Below the pieces are notes generated by a model. It was not told where the DNA came from. It worked only from the letters and a program-made list of their open reading frames with translations, and ran no database searches. The translations under genes were made by a program, and so were the position numbers. This document shows, piece by piece, positions 48,476 to 59,358 of a DNA stretch of 64,000 nucleotides (positions within the stretch are counted from its first letter, which is position 1; each line of letters begins with the position of its first letter). Source of the DNA: Marchantia polymorpha subsp. ruderalis. Its lineage: Eukaryota; Streptophyta; Marchantiopsida; Marchantiales; Marchantiaceae. Location: assembly GCA_037833965.1 (NCBI GenBank), contig AP031353.1:15378501-15442500 (forward strand), written 5' to 3'.

Positions 48476-49700
48476 TATCAGCGTTGGAGTTTTGGAGGGT
48501 TTTATGGATGCGTACTAGGAAATACAGTTCATTGTACGTTAGGTTACTCTTTCTACATAAATGCACATCATATGACCTTTGGGGAATAAACAATCTCGCC
48601 ATTTGATGCAATACACCGGTAGTGCAATAACTACTTACTATAATGATTAATTACTCAAATGTCACATATGTAGATACGAAATGCAGTGCTTATTCCATTC
48701 TGCTTGGATAAATAGTAACTGTACTTTGGCGGATATTCAATTCTGTATCATCTTTATAGTTTTTCAATTTGATGACACCACGCCTGTCACACAGTTGTCC
48801 TATACTTTGATGGGTTTCATTGCGAAGGCGTTTATTCCTATGCACATAACCTCTACTTTTGGAGGTTCTGTGCATGAAACTGATTAGTGCAAAGGTTTAA
48901 ATATATAAAAGGCAGTAATGAATATATTTAGTTCTTACAAGAGGAACGCAAGACTGGGTTGGCTCTTGTATAGACGGTGGGGTATTTTTCTTGCAATATG
49001 TTTAACGTAAATCGAGAGAAGATGCGAAGAAAGATAAGGAAAAAGACAAAGTGGTTTAGATATTCCGGTAGATGACTCTCGTACAGTACATCCTCTTATC
49101 GGTGATCGCTACGTCTAACGCCATTCTATTGAGTCAGGATATTTATTGCCAGTAGATACAGTGCTTATTCACGGAATCATGATGCAGCGAAGACATTTTA
49201 GGATGTGACGCAATCAAGCAAATACACAAAAATAGGCGAATATTAATTTATCGACGTCGAATAATAAGAAGTCGTGGTCAATCTCTCATAATTCCGAAAG
49301 ATACCCCGTTGATGTCATGGATCTGGATGGCTCCGGCGTATGTTCCAACCTGATGGATGATGTGTATCTGCACATTCTCTGGGCGTTGGGCGAACACGAA
49401 TACAGTCTTTCTCACAAATGATGCAGCTAACTGACCATGGATAAATGCCCTGATCGCGGGACCAAGGAGATGTATGTAATGTACCGGCCCACATACAACC
49501 CTAGCAGAGCTCCATAGTTAGGGACAGACGTCGGGACGCTTTCCGAAGAACTCCCAAACCAGCAAGTGGCCTCTGCACACGAGGCGCGGGCAAAAAACGG
49601 TCGTCAACCAAAGGCGCCTCGTAATCCCTCCCGAGGACGCGTACACCAAAAATTCGACGAAATGGAACCAAATGAACTTGGATTCGTCGCAGACACCAGC

Positions 49701-50851
49701 GACGAAGGTCGATATATGTTGTGAATATTATCGAATTAACTCGAAAAGGGGATTTTTATCGGGGACGACGTTGGGGGAGGCCCGCCCACAGTATCTGCCG
49801 AGCACACTTGTTACCACTCTACAGCTCTCGCTGTAGAGTTTGCATGCCAAACGAGTGGGACGACGAGGCCTTTAAATGCTGCACCAGTTCGTTGGCGACA
49901 TATCGGAGCTCAACAGAAAAGCCGGCTTTTCTAGGCTAACATAAAACAAGAGCCTGATGCAGGCCCAGAGAAATGAAATGGAGGCGAGATTCGGGGGCCG
50001 ACCGCAAAAGTTGGGACCCGGAGCCGGTCAATGCGAAGGGGACGCGGAACCAGGACGGTGGGGTAGACGGGGGCGAGGTGGAGCGGAATGGTGGGGAATG
50101 GTGGGCAATTCGGGGGAGCACGTAGTGGGTGGGGGCATGGGCGTCTTACCCTAACGCGGCTAAATTGGACGGGAGGACGGGCAGGAGGCGACCGGCGAGG
50201 GGCGATGCGCGGTGAAGGTGACCTCCAGTTGCCGGCCTGCGTGTTAGCAGCGTCCGGGTGTTGTACAAAGAAGGCTCGGGGCGCTCTTCGGTCTGGCCCT
50301 TGAGCAGCCTGCCCTCCAATCTTCGCTCGCTCCTCGACCCCTTTCGAGCCCCTCCCTCACCGCCACCATCCCCCGCCATCATTCATTCGCTCGCGCATTC
50401 TTTCATCCTCTCGGTCACTTTTCGAATTTGTCTCCGGACTCGCATCGGACGCGAGGGCGACGAAGAAGAAGACGACCAGAGGAGAGGAGGAGAAGACGGT
50501 GGCGAGTGTGAGGACGAAGTGAGAGGAGGAGGAGGAGGAGGAGAAGGACGGAGAAACGTGCAGGACGATTTTTACGATCGATTCGTGGGTTGATGGAGTG
50601 ATCGGTTTATTGTACAGCCGAAAGCCGAAAGAAGAAGAAGAAGAAGAAGCCGCAGCAGCAGCAGCACTTGCCAAAGCAGCAGCGGAAGCGAGGAAAGGAA
50701 GCGCAGCGGAGCCGAGAGGAGAAGTGAGGAGTGAGCGAGAGCGATCGATCTGTGGTCGCTTGATTTTTGGATTTGAGAGAGCTTGTTAGTTGAGTTGGTT
50801 CGCCTCGCCCTGTGTTGTAGGCGGCCGTGATTCGAATTGGGATCTGGGGTG
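49701..50851 (+). promoter_or_regulatory. GC-rich promoter and leader of the coiled-coil gene
   Basis: The composition shifts abruptly to GC-rich. A 9-bp hairpin (ACTCTACAG, CTCTCG, CTGTAGAGT) is at 49816-49839. GGA repeats at about 50525-50543 and GAA repeats at about 50628-50650 lie in the presumed 5' leader. Overlapping frames here (up to 111 codons on the plus strand) look like low-complexity artefacts. The transcription start is not determinable. Confidence 0.45.
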
Positions 50852-52240
50852 ATGGGTAAGATGACAACGAGTAGGAAGATGCCTTTTAGGTTGGGTGTAG
50901 TTGCGTGGATTTGTGTGGTTTTGAGTTTTGTGAGCGTAGGATGTGTGGTGGCCGATGCCGGGGTGGATTTGGAGAGCGAGGTGGACACAGGTCTTAGCAA
51001 GAGTGCACCTCTTTTGAAGGAGATTGATAGGTTGAAAGAGCTCGTGGGGGGTTTGGAGAAGTCTCTGAAGGAGAAGGATGAGAGCCTGAAGGAGAAATCG
51101 ATTCTCTTGGAGAAGAAAGAAGAGCATATCAATGTCATTGATTCGGAGTTGCTGAGTTTGAAGGCCGAAAAGGGATACAAGGATACCCTGAGTAAGCTCG
51201 AGTCGGAGTTGGAGGCGGCTCTGGTGAAGGCCAAGGAGCTCGAATCCAGTGTGTTGCAGGCTCAAAAGGAATCGCAGGAAGCTGAGAAAAATGTTAAATC
51301 ATGGGAGAAGCGTGCCCTCGCTGCGGAGAAAAGCCTGAACGATCTGGAAGCAAAGCACGAGGAAACCCACAAATCCCTATTGGAGCAAAGGAAACGCGCC
51401 CAGAGTGCGGAGCAGACCCTGAAGATCGCGGAGGCGGCCATGCTCGAGGCCGAGACCAAGGCTCACACGCGCACGAAGGAACTGCTCAAAGTCACCAATC
51501 AATGGCTGCCTCACTGGGCTTCTACTCGCGTTGGCCAGTTGCAGGCGAACGCAGTGACGAAGTGGAGAAGGCACGCTAAACCTCGCGTTGAATTGCTCTT
51601 GAAAAGCGCTTCCCAGAAGGCAGCTGAAGCGCAGGATTGGGCCAAACCCCACCTGGAGTCTGTGAAGAGCTCGGTAGTACCTGCCGCCCAGCAACACTGG
51701 AGAACTTTGGCCGACTCATTGGGCCCTCATGTACAAACCCTTCGATCGAACACATTGAAGGGTTACGAGGTGGTTAGGACGGAGTACTTGGGAAAAGCCC
51801 AGGAGTACGTGAAACCTCACGTAGACACAATTGTAGAGGCTAGCCGCCCTTACGTGGGGATGATCCAGGAGCATACACGCCCTTACGTGGATCAAATCTC
51901 GACCTTGACAAAGCCGTACTTGGATCAAGCTCGCCAGATTGTGAATCCCTATGTGGAGAAAGCGGCACCGTATTACCGCGATGCAGTTTCAGCAGCAGTA
52001 AGGCATCATAAGAACCTGCAAGAGACCGTGAGGTCCAATCTGGCCAAACACGACCTGGGAAACTCTTTGGTTAGCCAGGAGTTGGTTTGGTTTCTGGCGT
52101 CTGCTTTGTTGGCACTTCCTGTGTTGACTTTGTTTCTGGCATTTTCTTCCGCATTCGCTGGGAAGAAGAAGCAGCCCAAGAGGAAAAGTACCGCCTCGGG
52201 TACTCAAGGCACAAAAAAGAGAAGTAAGAGGGACAAGTAG
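50852..52240 (+). CDS. ER-type coiled-coil membrane protein with 11-residue Pro-Tyr repeats, intronless
   Basis: Single exon of 462 residues. A signal peptide or anchor occupies residues about 1-36 (basic start, hydrophobic core VVAWICVVLSFVSVGCVV). Residues about 50-205 are a charged coiled coil (KEIDRLKELVGGLEKSLKEK and similar). After VTNQWLPHW comes a region with 11-residue periodicity: RPYVGMIQEHT, RPYVDQISTLT, KPYLDQARQIV, NPYVEKAA, reminiscent of amphipathic apolipoprotein- or perilipin-like helices. A transmembrane segment (LVWFLASALLALPVLTLFLAF) and a lysine/arginine-rich tail ending KRSKRDK follow. Order and length resemble the plant proteins At2g24420/At4g31340, annotated vaguely as myosin-like or DNA-repair-ATPase-like and not functionally characterised as far as I know. 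A lumenal or intermembrane coiled coil anchored in the ER is an inference. The frame is open five codons upstream, but the first ATG is used. Confidence 0.85.
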   Translation: MGKMTTSRKMPFRLGVVAWICVVLSFVSVGCVVADAGVDLESEVDTGLSKSAPLLKEIDRLKELVGGLEKSLKEKDESLKEKSILLEKKEEHINVIDSELLSLKAEKGYKDTLSKLESELEAALVKAKELESSVLQAQKESQEAEKNVKSWEKRALAAEKSLNDLEAKHEETHKSLLEQRKRAQSAEQTLKIAEAAMLEAETKAHTRTKELLKVTNQWLPHWASTRVGQLQANAVTKWRRHAKPRVELLLKSASQKAAEAQDWAKPHLESVKSSVVPAAQQHWRTLADSLGPHVQTLRSNTLKGYEVVRTEYLGKAQEYVKPHVDTIVEASRPYVGMIQEHTRPYVDQISTLTKPYLDQARQIVNPYVEKAAPYYRDAVSAAVRHHKNLQETVRSNLAKHDLGNSLVSQELVWFLASALLALPVLTLFLAFSSAFAGKKKQPKRKSTASGTQGTKKRSKRDK

Positions 52241-55200
52241 AAGATCGGGCCGAGAACGGAACATCAGTCGACTTCTGGACGAAGTGTAAGCCTCACTTCG
52301 TGATCAAGTAAGAACGCTTGTGCTGTTTGGTCTGAGAGCTGTTTCGGGTGCCGGGCTCCTGTAACTAAAATGTGAATACCGACTCCATTCGATCTACTGA
52401 AGGTTCAACCGGCACAACTTAATTTCACACCTGCCGCCCATTCTTGAAGTCTCGATGGGAGGTTTTGCAGCTGAGACTTTCGCATATCCGCTCTGAGAAA
52501 CTCCATGAACTTGCTGGATTTACAATGGATGGTTGCGGATATATTTTGCTGGTGGATGTCCTCTCTTCATGCGAGAGCGTAGAGAAAAGAATTATTGAAT
52601 AATTAGTCATCACAGACGAATGATTCGCTATGGCTTTCTTTGTCAGATTCAAGTGTAGTCTAGAATTACATTGAGCGGTCGATTCGATCTCTCAATGGCC
52701 AGAAGGTTATCATCCCACGATCTGTGACCTATTTATGAATCAAGATTTTACTTACAAGCAGTGGCTGCGGTTGTGTGATGGCGATCTTCTATCTGTGAAA
52801 ATGTCGAGTATTGTGTTCCAATCATGCCCATTTTTCATGCGCATCAAGATCTATCGAAGCTTCCGGACTGATTCCGTCGTTTGTGATACTGGAGGCTCCA
52901 ACCGTCCTTCAGGGTCTATGTATGCAAGCCCTCTTTGACGACGGAAAGACGACAATGGGTGATCAAATTCGCACATGGCCTAACCCTCTCCCTGTGCCGC
53001 ACATTGACTTAATATATGGTAGGATCGTCGTTGTTGTGAATTATGTCGGTCGTTCTTGGAGTCCTTTTGGAGCATCTCTTGACAAACGCGAATGTTATTT
53101 GGTAGGAGATATTTGTCTCTAGTCAAATCGTATTGCTTGGAATCTAGGAGTGGCGGGTTGACTTGGCGTTACCTCTCATATCGAAGAAAGATCATGATAC
53201 TGTGGGCTCCACGCAGTAATTGTTTGACCTCAGTCGGGTCTACTTGGTTCTCCCGGGACATCGTTTTAGGTCAAGTGTTACTAAATATAAAATGGTCCGA
53301 AAAGCATTCAAAGCGAATGCGGCATGGCCTCCACGTTATGGTGTTGCAGGTAGCCATCACATCAACCCCATGGGACATGGAAAGTGCCGGAAGTTCGTGG
53401 AGATGGGATGAGCGTTAATATCATCTGGAAAACCTTCGTTGTCTTGGTCAGAATACGAACGCTGGACGCCTGACATGAAATGTATTAGTATTGCGAAGTA
53501 ATTTTAGCTTGGGTTGGTGAATAGAAAGTGTCAAACCTTTGAATGTGAACGCGTCGTGCAGATCACGTGGTTACATCATCATGTGCATGTGGTCATTTCG
53601 CAGTTTCAGCCACCTCGGAGGATGATCGGTCATTAAATCGAAGCGTGATTCAGTAGTTGATGATTCGCAGTTTCAGCCACCTCGGGGGATGATCGGTCAT
53701 TAAATCGAAGCGTGATTCAGTAGTTGATGTCTAAACGGAAAGTCTAACGGGGAACATCGAAGTGTAAGTATGAATTGAGGTGAAGTCAACATAACAGTTT
53801 GACAGCAAAGCTTGTAATGATCCCCGGAATCCGCGGGCAGCTAAAGAATCAATTGTGAGTTGAGTGTAGAGCCACTTATTTTGTATCGGCCCTGTGAGTG
53901 TCATGTACATAATCGAAACAGTCGATTTGCAAACGATGCAAACAACAGGTCGAATGAAGAGAATTTGTAAAACGAATCGTCGACATCGAAACGTGACATT
54001 CTTCAAGACGAACGAATAACTTGCAAGAAAACAGATTTAGAGTTTTGCCGGAGTCGAAGGAAAATAACTTCAAGGTGAAAGATTCTGATTGCGGCAAACT
54101 TGACAGTTTCGAGCGGATTCAGTACGAGTTTTCGGAATATAACTTTCGAATTTCGTTCTCTTAAAATGCTTGTCTCGTTGCTGGCCTGAGTTTGTAGTTG
54201 TCTCCTTGGACAGAATAGATTCGAGCACGAGAGCATAAGGACCGTCGGCTGGAGTCGTCTTATCCTAGGCAATACAGACATGAGTGTCTTTCATGTCGAT
54301 GAAAACAAATTTGAAGTAGAAATTTTCTTACTCACACATGGAAACACTAGAGAAAATCCGAGAGGTGATTTGTAGAGCATAACCAACAGACGATTAACGT
54401 AGGAAGAAAAATAATTAGAGGCAATAAAAAAGAACGTTTCAAAAGTGCACTGAAAGTCACAAGGAAGGCCGAGTCAAAAACCCCAGAAAATCAATCCAAC
54501 GCCTGCGAGAATGGAGACTTCAATCTAGAAACAGCAAGTCTGAGATAGGGTCCACCAACTTTGTTCTTATTGACTTGAACCACAGAAACTGACATGATAA
54601 AATATAAGGTCAGTCGACGGTCCTAGCGATAAAAGGTCAACTGTCCAGACTTTCTCAAGCTACGAAAACTCACATTTGGTGACTCTTATCAAGCCTACTT
54701 CACTACTTGTCTCAATAGTAGCTAACTCGAGCACCGTGAGCATGAACATTGCGCCAAGTGAAAACAATGGCACCCTAGAAATGTACACGATTTCTCGACA
54801 CCTCGAGTCTTCGTTCACTATTCGAATCATCGTCCGGACAGTGGCATTATTTCTCTGCACTTATTCCCTGTTCTAAGCAAAGAACGAGAATTTTCGCAGT
54901 ACGGCAAATGCTGCCGATGCGGGAGATACAGCTCACAACTTGCTTTCTCCATGACTATACTATCACTCCGTATACATAGCTTCTCTTGCATGCAACTTCC
55001 TCAGAAAGCAAGCTGATATCGTTTGAGCAACAGGCACTTCTCCAGCCTGTTAAGAATGGTCATGAGCTTTGAATTTCGAATAATCAGACCAAAGTCCTCA
55101 GACCAAAGTCCCCGTGTCCAAAACAAAGGAAAGGACCATAGTCTATCCCATGTGTCTATCTCCGTCCGTTACGGAGTACCGGTAATTATTACTAAACCTG

Positions 55201-55350
55201 TCTCAATTTGAAAGGTTTAGTCTCAAGAATCTCAAGCTAATTCCTGCTCCACAAGAATGTCTATGAACTCTTCACTACACTGCAAAAGGGCGGCTCGGTG
55301 GCAAAGGGTGGTCTATACTCCTTCAACCCTCGTTGCGGTTCCGAACAAGA
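52241..55350. other. Intergenic DNA
   Basis: The left few hundred bases are the coiled-coil gene's 3' UTR. Plus-strand frames at 52735-53418 (up to 108 codons) overlap each other in different frames and have no recognisable domain. A 67-bp tandem duplication is at 53597-53729. The rest shows nothing I can name. The right end contains the 3' UTR of the minus-strand methyltransferase. Confidence 0.5.
53597..53729. repeat. Tandem duplication, 2 x 67 bp
   Basis: The unit begins TTCGCAGTTTCAGCCACCTC and ends TAGTTGATG. The two copies differ at about one base (CGGAGG versus CGGGGG). The high identity points to a recent duplication. Confidence 0.92.
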
Positions 55351-57322
55351 TCAAGGTACTTCCGGATTCGGAACTGACAAGTACTTGGTCGGGAAATTTG
55401 TGAAAAACAAGTATTGATAAACCAGGTGAGGAATGGAAGGCTGAAAAACCTGAGGCTCAACCTGCAACATTCGTTTCAGAATCTCAGCGTTCTCCCGTAT
55501 TGTACTCAATATTATCTTGCCTGCAGGTAGAATACCAAAGAATTAAATTTGTACACAACCAAATTACGCTACTCTTGACACTTTCTGAATTTGTCGTCAA
55601 CTGCTTTCGGTGAGTATCGGGTTGGAAGTAAATTGTTCAAAACATAAAAAGTGGGATGATATTAAATTACCAAATGATCTCCAATACCTAGGATCTCCGT
55701 CTGAAATTATGGGCCATAAACAAGCACTCAAAAGTGGATGTACATTGGTCAAACCCTGGACTGAGGTCTCTTCAACTTATTATAAACAACCATCAACACA
55801 CGCATTCTAACAGGTTCATCTTAGACATAAAGACGCCAACCGTAATGAGCAGTTAGGAGATACAGTTGTACCAACCTCCACTAGTCAGGAGAAGTTGTGC
55901 TGTTTCTGCATATTTCGCCCAGACCTCGTGTGTCACGAATGGTGGATCAATGACCACACAATCGAAAGTGTGGTGCAGACTTTCGTCAATCGCTAAGGGC
56001 TGATTGTAGTCCCATCGCACGTAGTTTGGGAACCCAGCCCATTGAGTGTCCACCTGCATGTGCCAAGCACAGGGCTTTGGTCAATGGATCAAAGAACCAA
56101 CAAGCATCAAATTATTTCCACAGTTGAAGATAATCCGGAAAAACGAAAGAAAACCTAGAAGGTACATATATATCTTGGAGTATAGTTGCGATGGAAACTC
56201 GGCCCATGGAGGTAGTTTTTCTTGCCCACTGAGAATTATGTCTACTTGGTAAAGAACAATAACACAAAGTGCTACACGTTGAGGCAACGATGGCTTACAT
56301 CAAAGAAAAAGCTGCGCTTTTTCAGTTGTCCATTCTTGAGGGAGAAGTAGACACTAGGGGTAGACAGAAAAGCCACTTTGGTGGCATTCTCTTCAATTTC
56401 CTGCAGTCAAGGTGTGAGACAGCGCACGTTAGAGGGGCATGTCAATGTTCTAATGTTCTTCAATGCAGCACTTCCGTAGAAGTTGAGAAAATGACCTGGG
56501 TATAATTGCAAAAACTCCCAATGCCTTGACAACTATGAAGTCTATGTCACTACGTGCTCTTCAATCTCCAGCATAGCGTTATGAGCTACATCTCTCCAAA
56601 TAAACTGTGGCACTACTAGCGACATTTAAGCCAGTGAAGGTCGAGATGTGGTGAAGTTCAAAACTCAGCAAAGGAAAACGCAGATTCCACTGCGAACCAC
56701 GTAAATCGCCTTTTCTAAATTTAGAATCTCGCGAGAAATCTTCGAAACAATCACACAACCAGACTAAATTCCACAGCATAGGTGGGGGAATGAAGTTCAA
56801 CACTAATCAGAACACCCAACAAAATAGAATATAATACTTCGATTCGATCACTGAAATCAACAGGCAACATTTGCGGACGCTCTTCTGGAGATTGTTTTTA
56901 CTGTTGACAATCAAGTGCCAAGTGGCAGATAGGCAATGGAGTTTCTCAGCTCCAGGCCTACTTTTCAAGTGGAGAAAAGAAACAGCTTTCACTGAACACT
57001 TCAGAAAGAAGAAGAGAGACCCGGTTTCAACAGGCCTTCATGTTCCTGTCGACTCGAAAGCTAAATCGCGGGCATTGCGATCTTCGAATTTTACTTCAAG
57101 GCGTAAGACGATACGGAATGCCATTCACACGAGCACAATGATAGAAGCCAGATAAAGATTCAATTCGAGTGACAGAGGTTTAGGTTTGAGAAATGAGAGA
57201 ACCCAGACCTTGGCCATGACTTTGATGGTGTGGGCAGAGTACCAATACTGATTGAATTCCCACTTCTCCCTCGTACGCGCAACAAAGGCATTGTGCGCGG
57301 TGAGACTCTCTTCGCACACCAT
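55351..57322 (-). CDS. N6-adenine-MTase-like / eEF1A-lysine methyltransferase family protein, 4 exons
   Basis: SAM-dependent methyltransferase of the PF10237 type, which includes EEF1AKMT1/EFM5, enzymes that methylate a lysine of elongation factor eEF1A. Exons (minus): 57322-57209, 56400-56299, 56053-55876, 55520-55351, in frame, 187 residues. Exon 1 has KWEFNQYWYSAHTI, the FxQYWYS substrate-region signature. Exon 2 has TKVAFLSTPSVYFSL, the first Rossmann strand with the family's S/T-P-S-x-Y. Exon 3 has FDCVVIDPPFV, whose D108-P-P-F111 is the (D/N)PP(Y/F) catalytic motif. Exon 4 has GKIILSTIRENAEIL and ends in PSIPHLVYQY and a proline-rich tail. The protein is somewhat shorter than the usual 210-240 residues because of a short N-terminus; a missed upstream exon is possible. 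Family assignment is strong. eEF1A as target is inferred and could be wrong. Confidence 0.85.
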
Positions 57323-59358
57323 GATGTCGGAGTTTCTTCTCAGAAATCTACTAGCCACAATCCAAACTGGTGGTCACGGTCAAGAGTAGAAACAATCTCT
57401 CTTCACCAGCCCACCCAGCCTTCGTTATTCACCCACCTTCTCAGCATTCATCGCCAGACCAAAGCCACGGCAACCAACTCGACCCATTCTCCTCTCGTCA
57501 GAGAAGAGAACAGCTCGATGCCACTCTCCTCACCTCCTCAGCAGATCTCCCTCGCTCTCTCTGCTCCTCCCAATTCCTCTCTCCCTCGCTCGCTCGCTCA
57601 ATCGCTCGTCTCCGATTTCCTCTCCCTTCTGTCGCCGCGCCTTCTCTTCCCTTCTCTTAGCTTCTGTTCGGCGGCCCGCTCCTCGCGCGCTCGATAAGCA
57701 CAGCCCTTCTCGAATAGCAACAGCGTTTGAATCTAGACGATCTTCTCCGGCAGCTCCCGTCTTCCCATTCCCCTTCCCCTTCTGGTGTATCCAGTGAGCC
57801 CAGTGAACCCCTGATTTCGAAAACCGTCGCTCCACCGGTTCGGCACCCGCTTCGCGTTGGCCCGGAGCCGGCCGTCCCGTGCTGCGTAGGCGGCTCAGAG
57901 CTTTCCCCCGGGACGAACCGAACGGGTTGTCAGGGAGGCGGCTGACCGGAGGGCTTTACAGCCGTCTCTCGCACGTCTGATGCGCATCCGACCCTTGACC
58001 TCATGCTCCACGCATGTGCTGACCCGAAGGCCCCATGCACGTCTCTGTCACCCGGTTGATTCACCGAGGATGTGCCCTTCACTCGGTCCATGTCATCCGT
58101 GCTCCCACTATGACGGGTGACTTTCTACCGAGTGCGCTTGCTGCAGCCTCGGTGGAGCCTTTCACCGGCTGACAGACGACGGCGTTTCGACTGATAGTTC
58201 TCGTTCAGTTCCGTTACCTGCTCCCGGTCCCGGTCCCGTCTGTGGTAGTGTTAGGACAGTCCTGTATGCAGACTAGAACGGTACAGTACCTGTCCGAACT
58301 CGCGACGATGAGAACGAATCAGTAGAGCACTGTACCGAGACTGCTGGCCCCGTACGCAAGTGTACCGAGTCACCAAACTGACGTGGTGCGATGGCATCTG
58401 ACGTGGCTCTTCGGTGGTAATGGGCACATGGGCCCGGGCCGTTACTTACACTGACAGGTCATCTCGGTGGCATTCGCTTCCAATAAAGCCGGAAGAGACC
58501 GGAAGAGCCCATCAACTGGTTCAAACCCCGAGGGCGATGCGGAGGGAGCAGCGCGACGTCACGAGGAATGTGGTCTGCACATCGAGAGATTGATGAATTG
58601 ACTGTGGTACGGAAGGCGAGGTGTGCTGATCTGATCTGACTCGATTTGGGACCAGGGCCATTGGACCTACATAGTTGTAGGATGTGCGAGGGATGGTTAA
58701 ATGGTCCTGGATTTCTTGCGCATTGGATGAATTTCCCTGTTTGATTGTAGGCCAGTCTTCGGTTCTGGTGCACACGAACCTGTTGTGGTAACTTTGTGTC
58801 GCTTACTGCTGTGTTCCGTTCGGTCCGAAGGACGACGTCAAGGTCTCTCTTTCTCCGAAGGATGAGCATTTTGTAGCAGTATGCTAGATACAAGAATGGA
58901 TGAAGGAGTTGGCGAGATTTTGCTTGTTTCAATGCTTGTTTCTTGATTTGTGTGGTGGAGTTTTTGTTAGTGACGAAGGCATTGTCAGAATTTCATACGC
59001 TAAATCTAAATTTTGAGTTTGGACAACAAGAGTAGCAAGAATACTTGCTTCTCAAATGGGTATATCTGGCGTTCTTTGAAAGGGTAAGTTGTAGTTGGAG
59101 TTTTGGTCGTGAAAGTATTTGATTTCTTCTTCTTGCTCTGAGCTTTGTCGATTTTCCAACAAAATTACAATTGAATTTTGTTTTCATGAAAGAATAATTT
59201 TGAGGTTTCGGAGTTTCGGAAAATTCAGACCTTCGAATTAACTTGATATTTCCAAGGCGGCGATTACCACCAGTAACACAGTCAGAATCGGAATCGGAAT
59301 CATCAGGTGATGGAGACGTAGTTGTGGCACTAATATATTGGCTGAACTGCAACAGAAG
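57323..59358. promoter_or_regulatory. Divergent intergenic region between methyltransferase and HglS-like genes
   Basis: This 2.0-kb region separates two genes transcribed away from each other. 57.37-57.96 kb is CT/GC-rich with overlapping frames (up to 155 codons) and no domain. 58.0-58.45 kb is GC-rich. A 157-codon minus-strand frame at 58459-58932 has no recognised motif. GGTTCAAACCCC at 58519 resembles a tRNA B box but has no matching A box or cloverleaf. Confidence 0.45.

Larger units (their letters stand above)
46951..49700. other. AT-rich intergenic DNA with short repeats
   Basis: No supportable gene. It contains an 18-bp palindrome between 20-bp direct repeats (47209-47270), a reverse copy of the sequence at 46881 (47863-47881) and three imperfect tandem units (48235-48475). 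From 49.3 kb rightward the composition becomes GC-richer toward the next gene's promoter. Confidence 0.5.

Noticed and set aside
50572..51265. Minus-strand frames of 220 and 159 codons opposite the coiled-coil gene
   Set aside because: They are antisense shadows of the real plus-strand ORF; the Leu/Ser/Phe-rich composition mirrors Lys/Glu codons on the other strand.
52735..53418. Chain of plus-strand frames downstream of the coiled-coil gene
   Set aside because: Successive overlapping frames in different phases, no domain, and no start or splice pattern joining them.
57230..57697. 155-codon plus-strand frame
   Set aside because: It overlaps the methyltransferase first exon on the other strand and continues into CT-rich promoter DNA; the composition is low-complexity.
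58519..58530. GGTTCAAACCCC, resembling a tRNA B box
   Set aside because: No A box at the right distance and no acceptor stem or cloverleaf can be formed around it.
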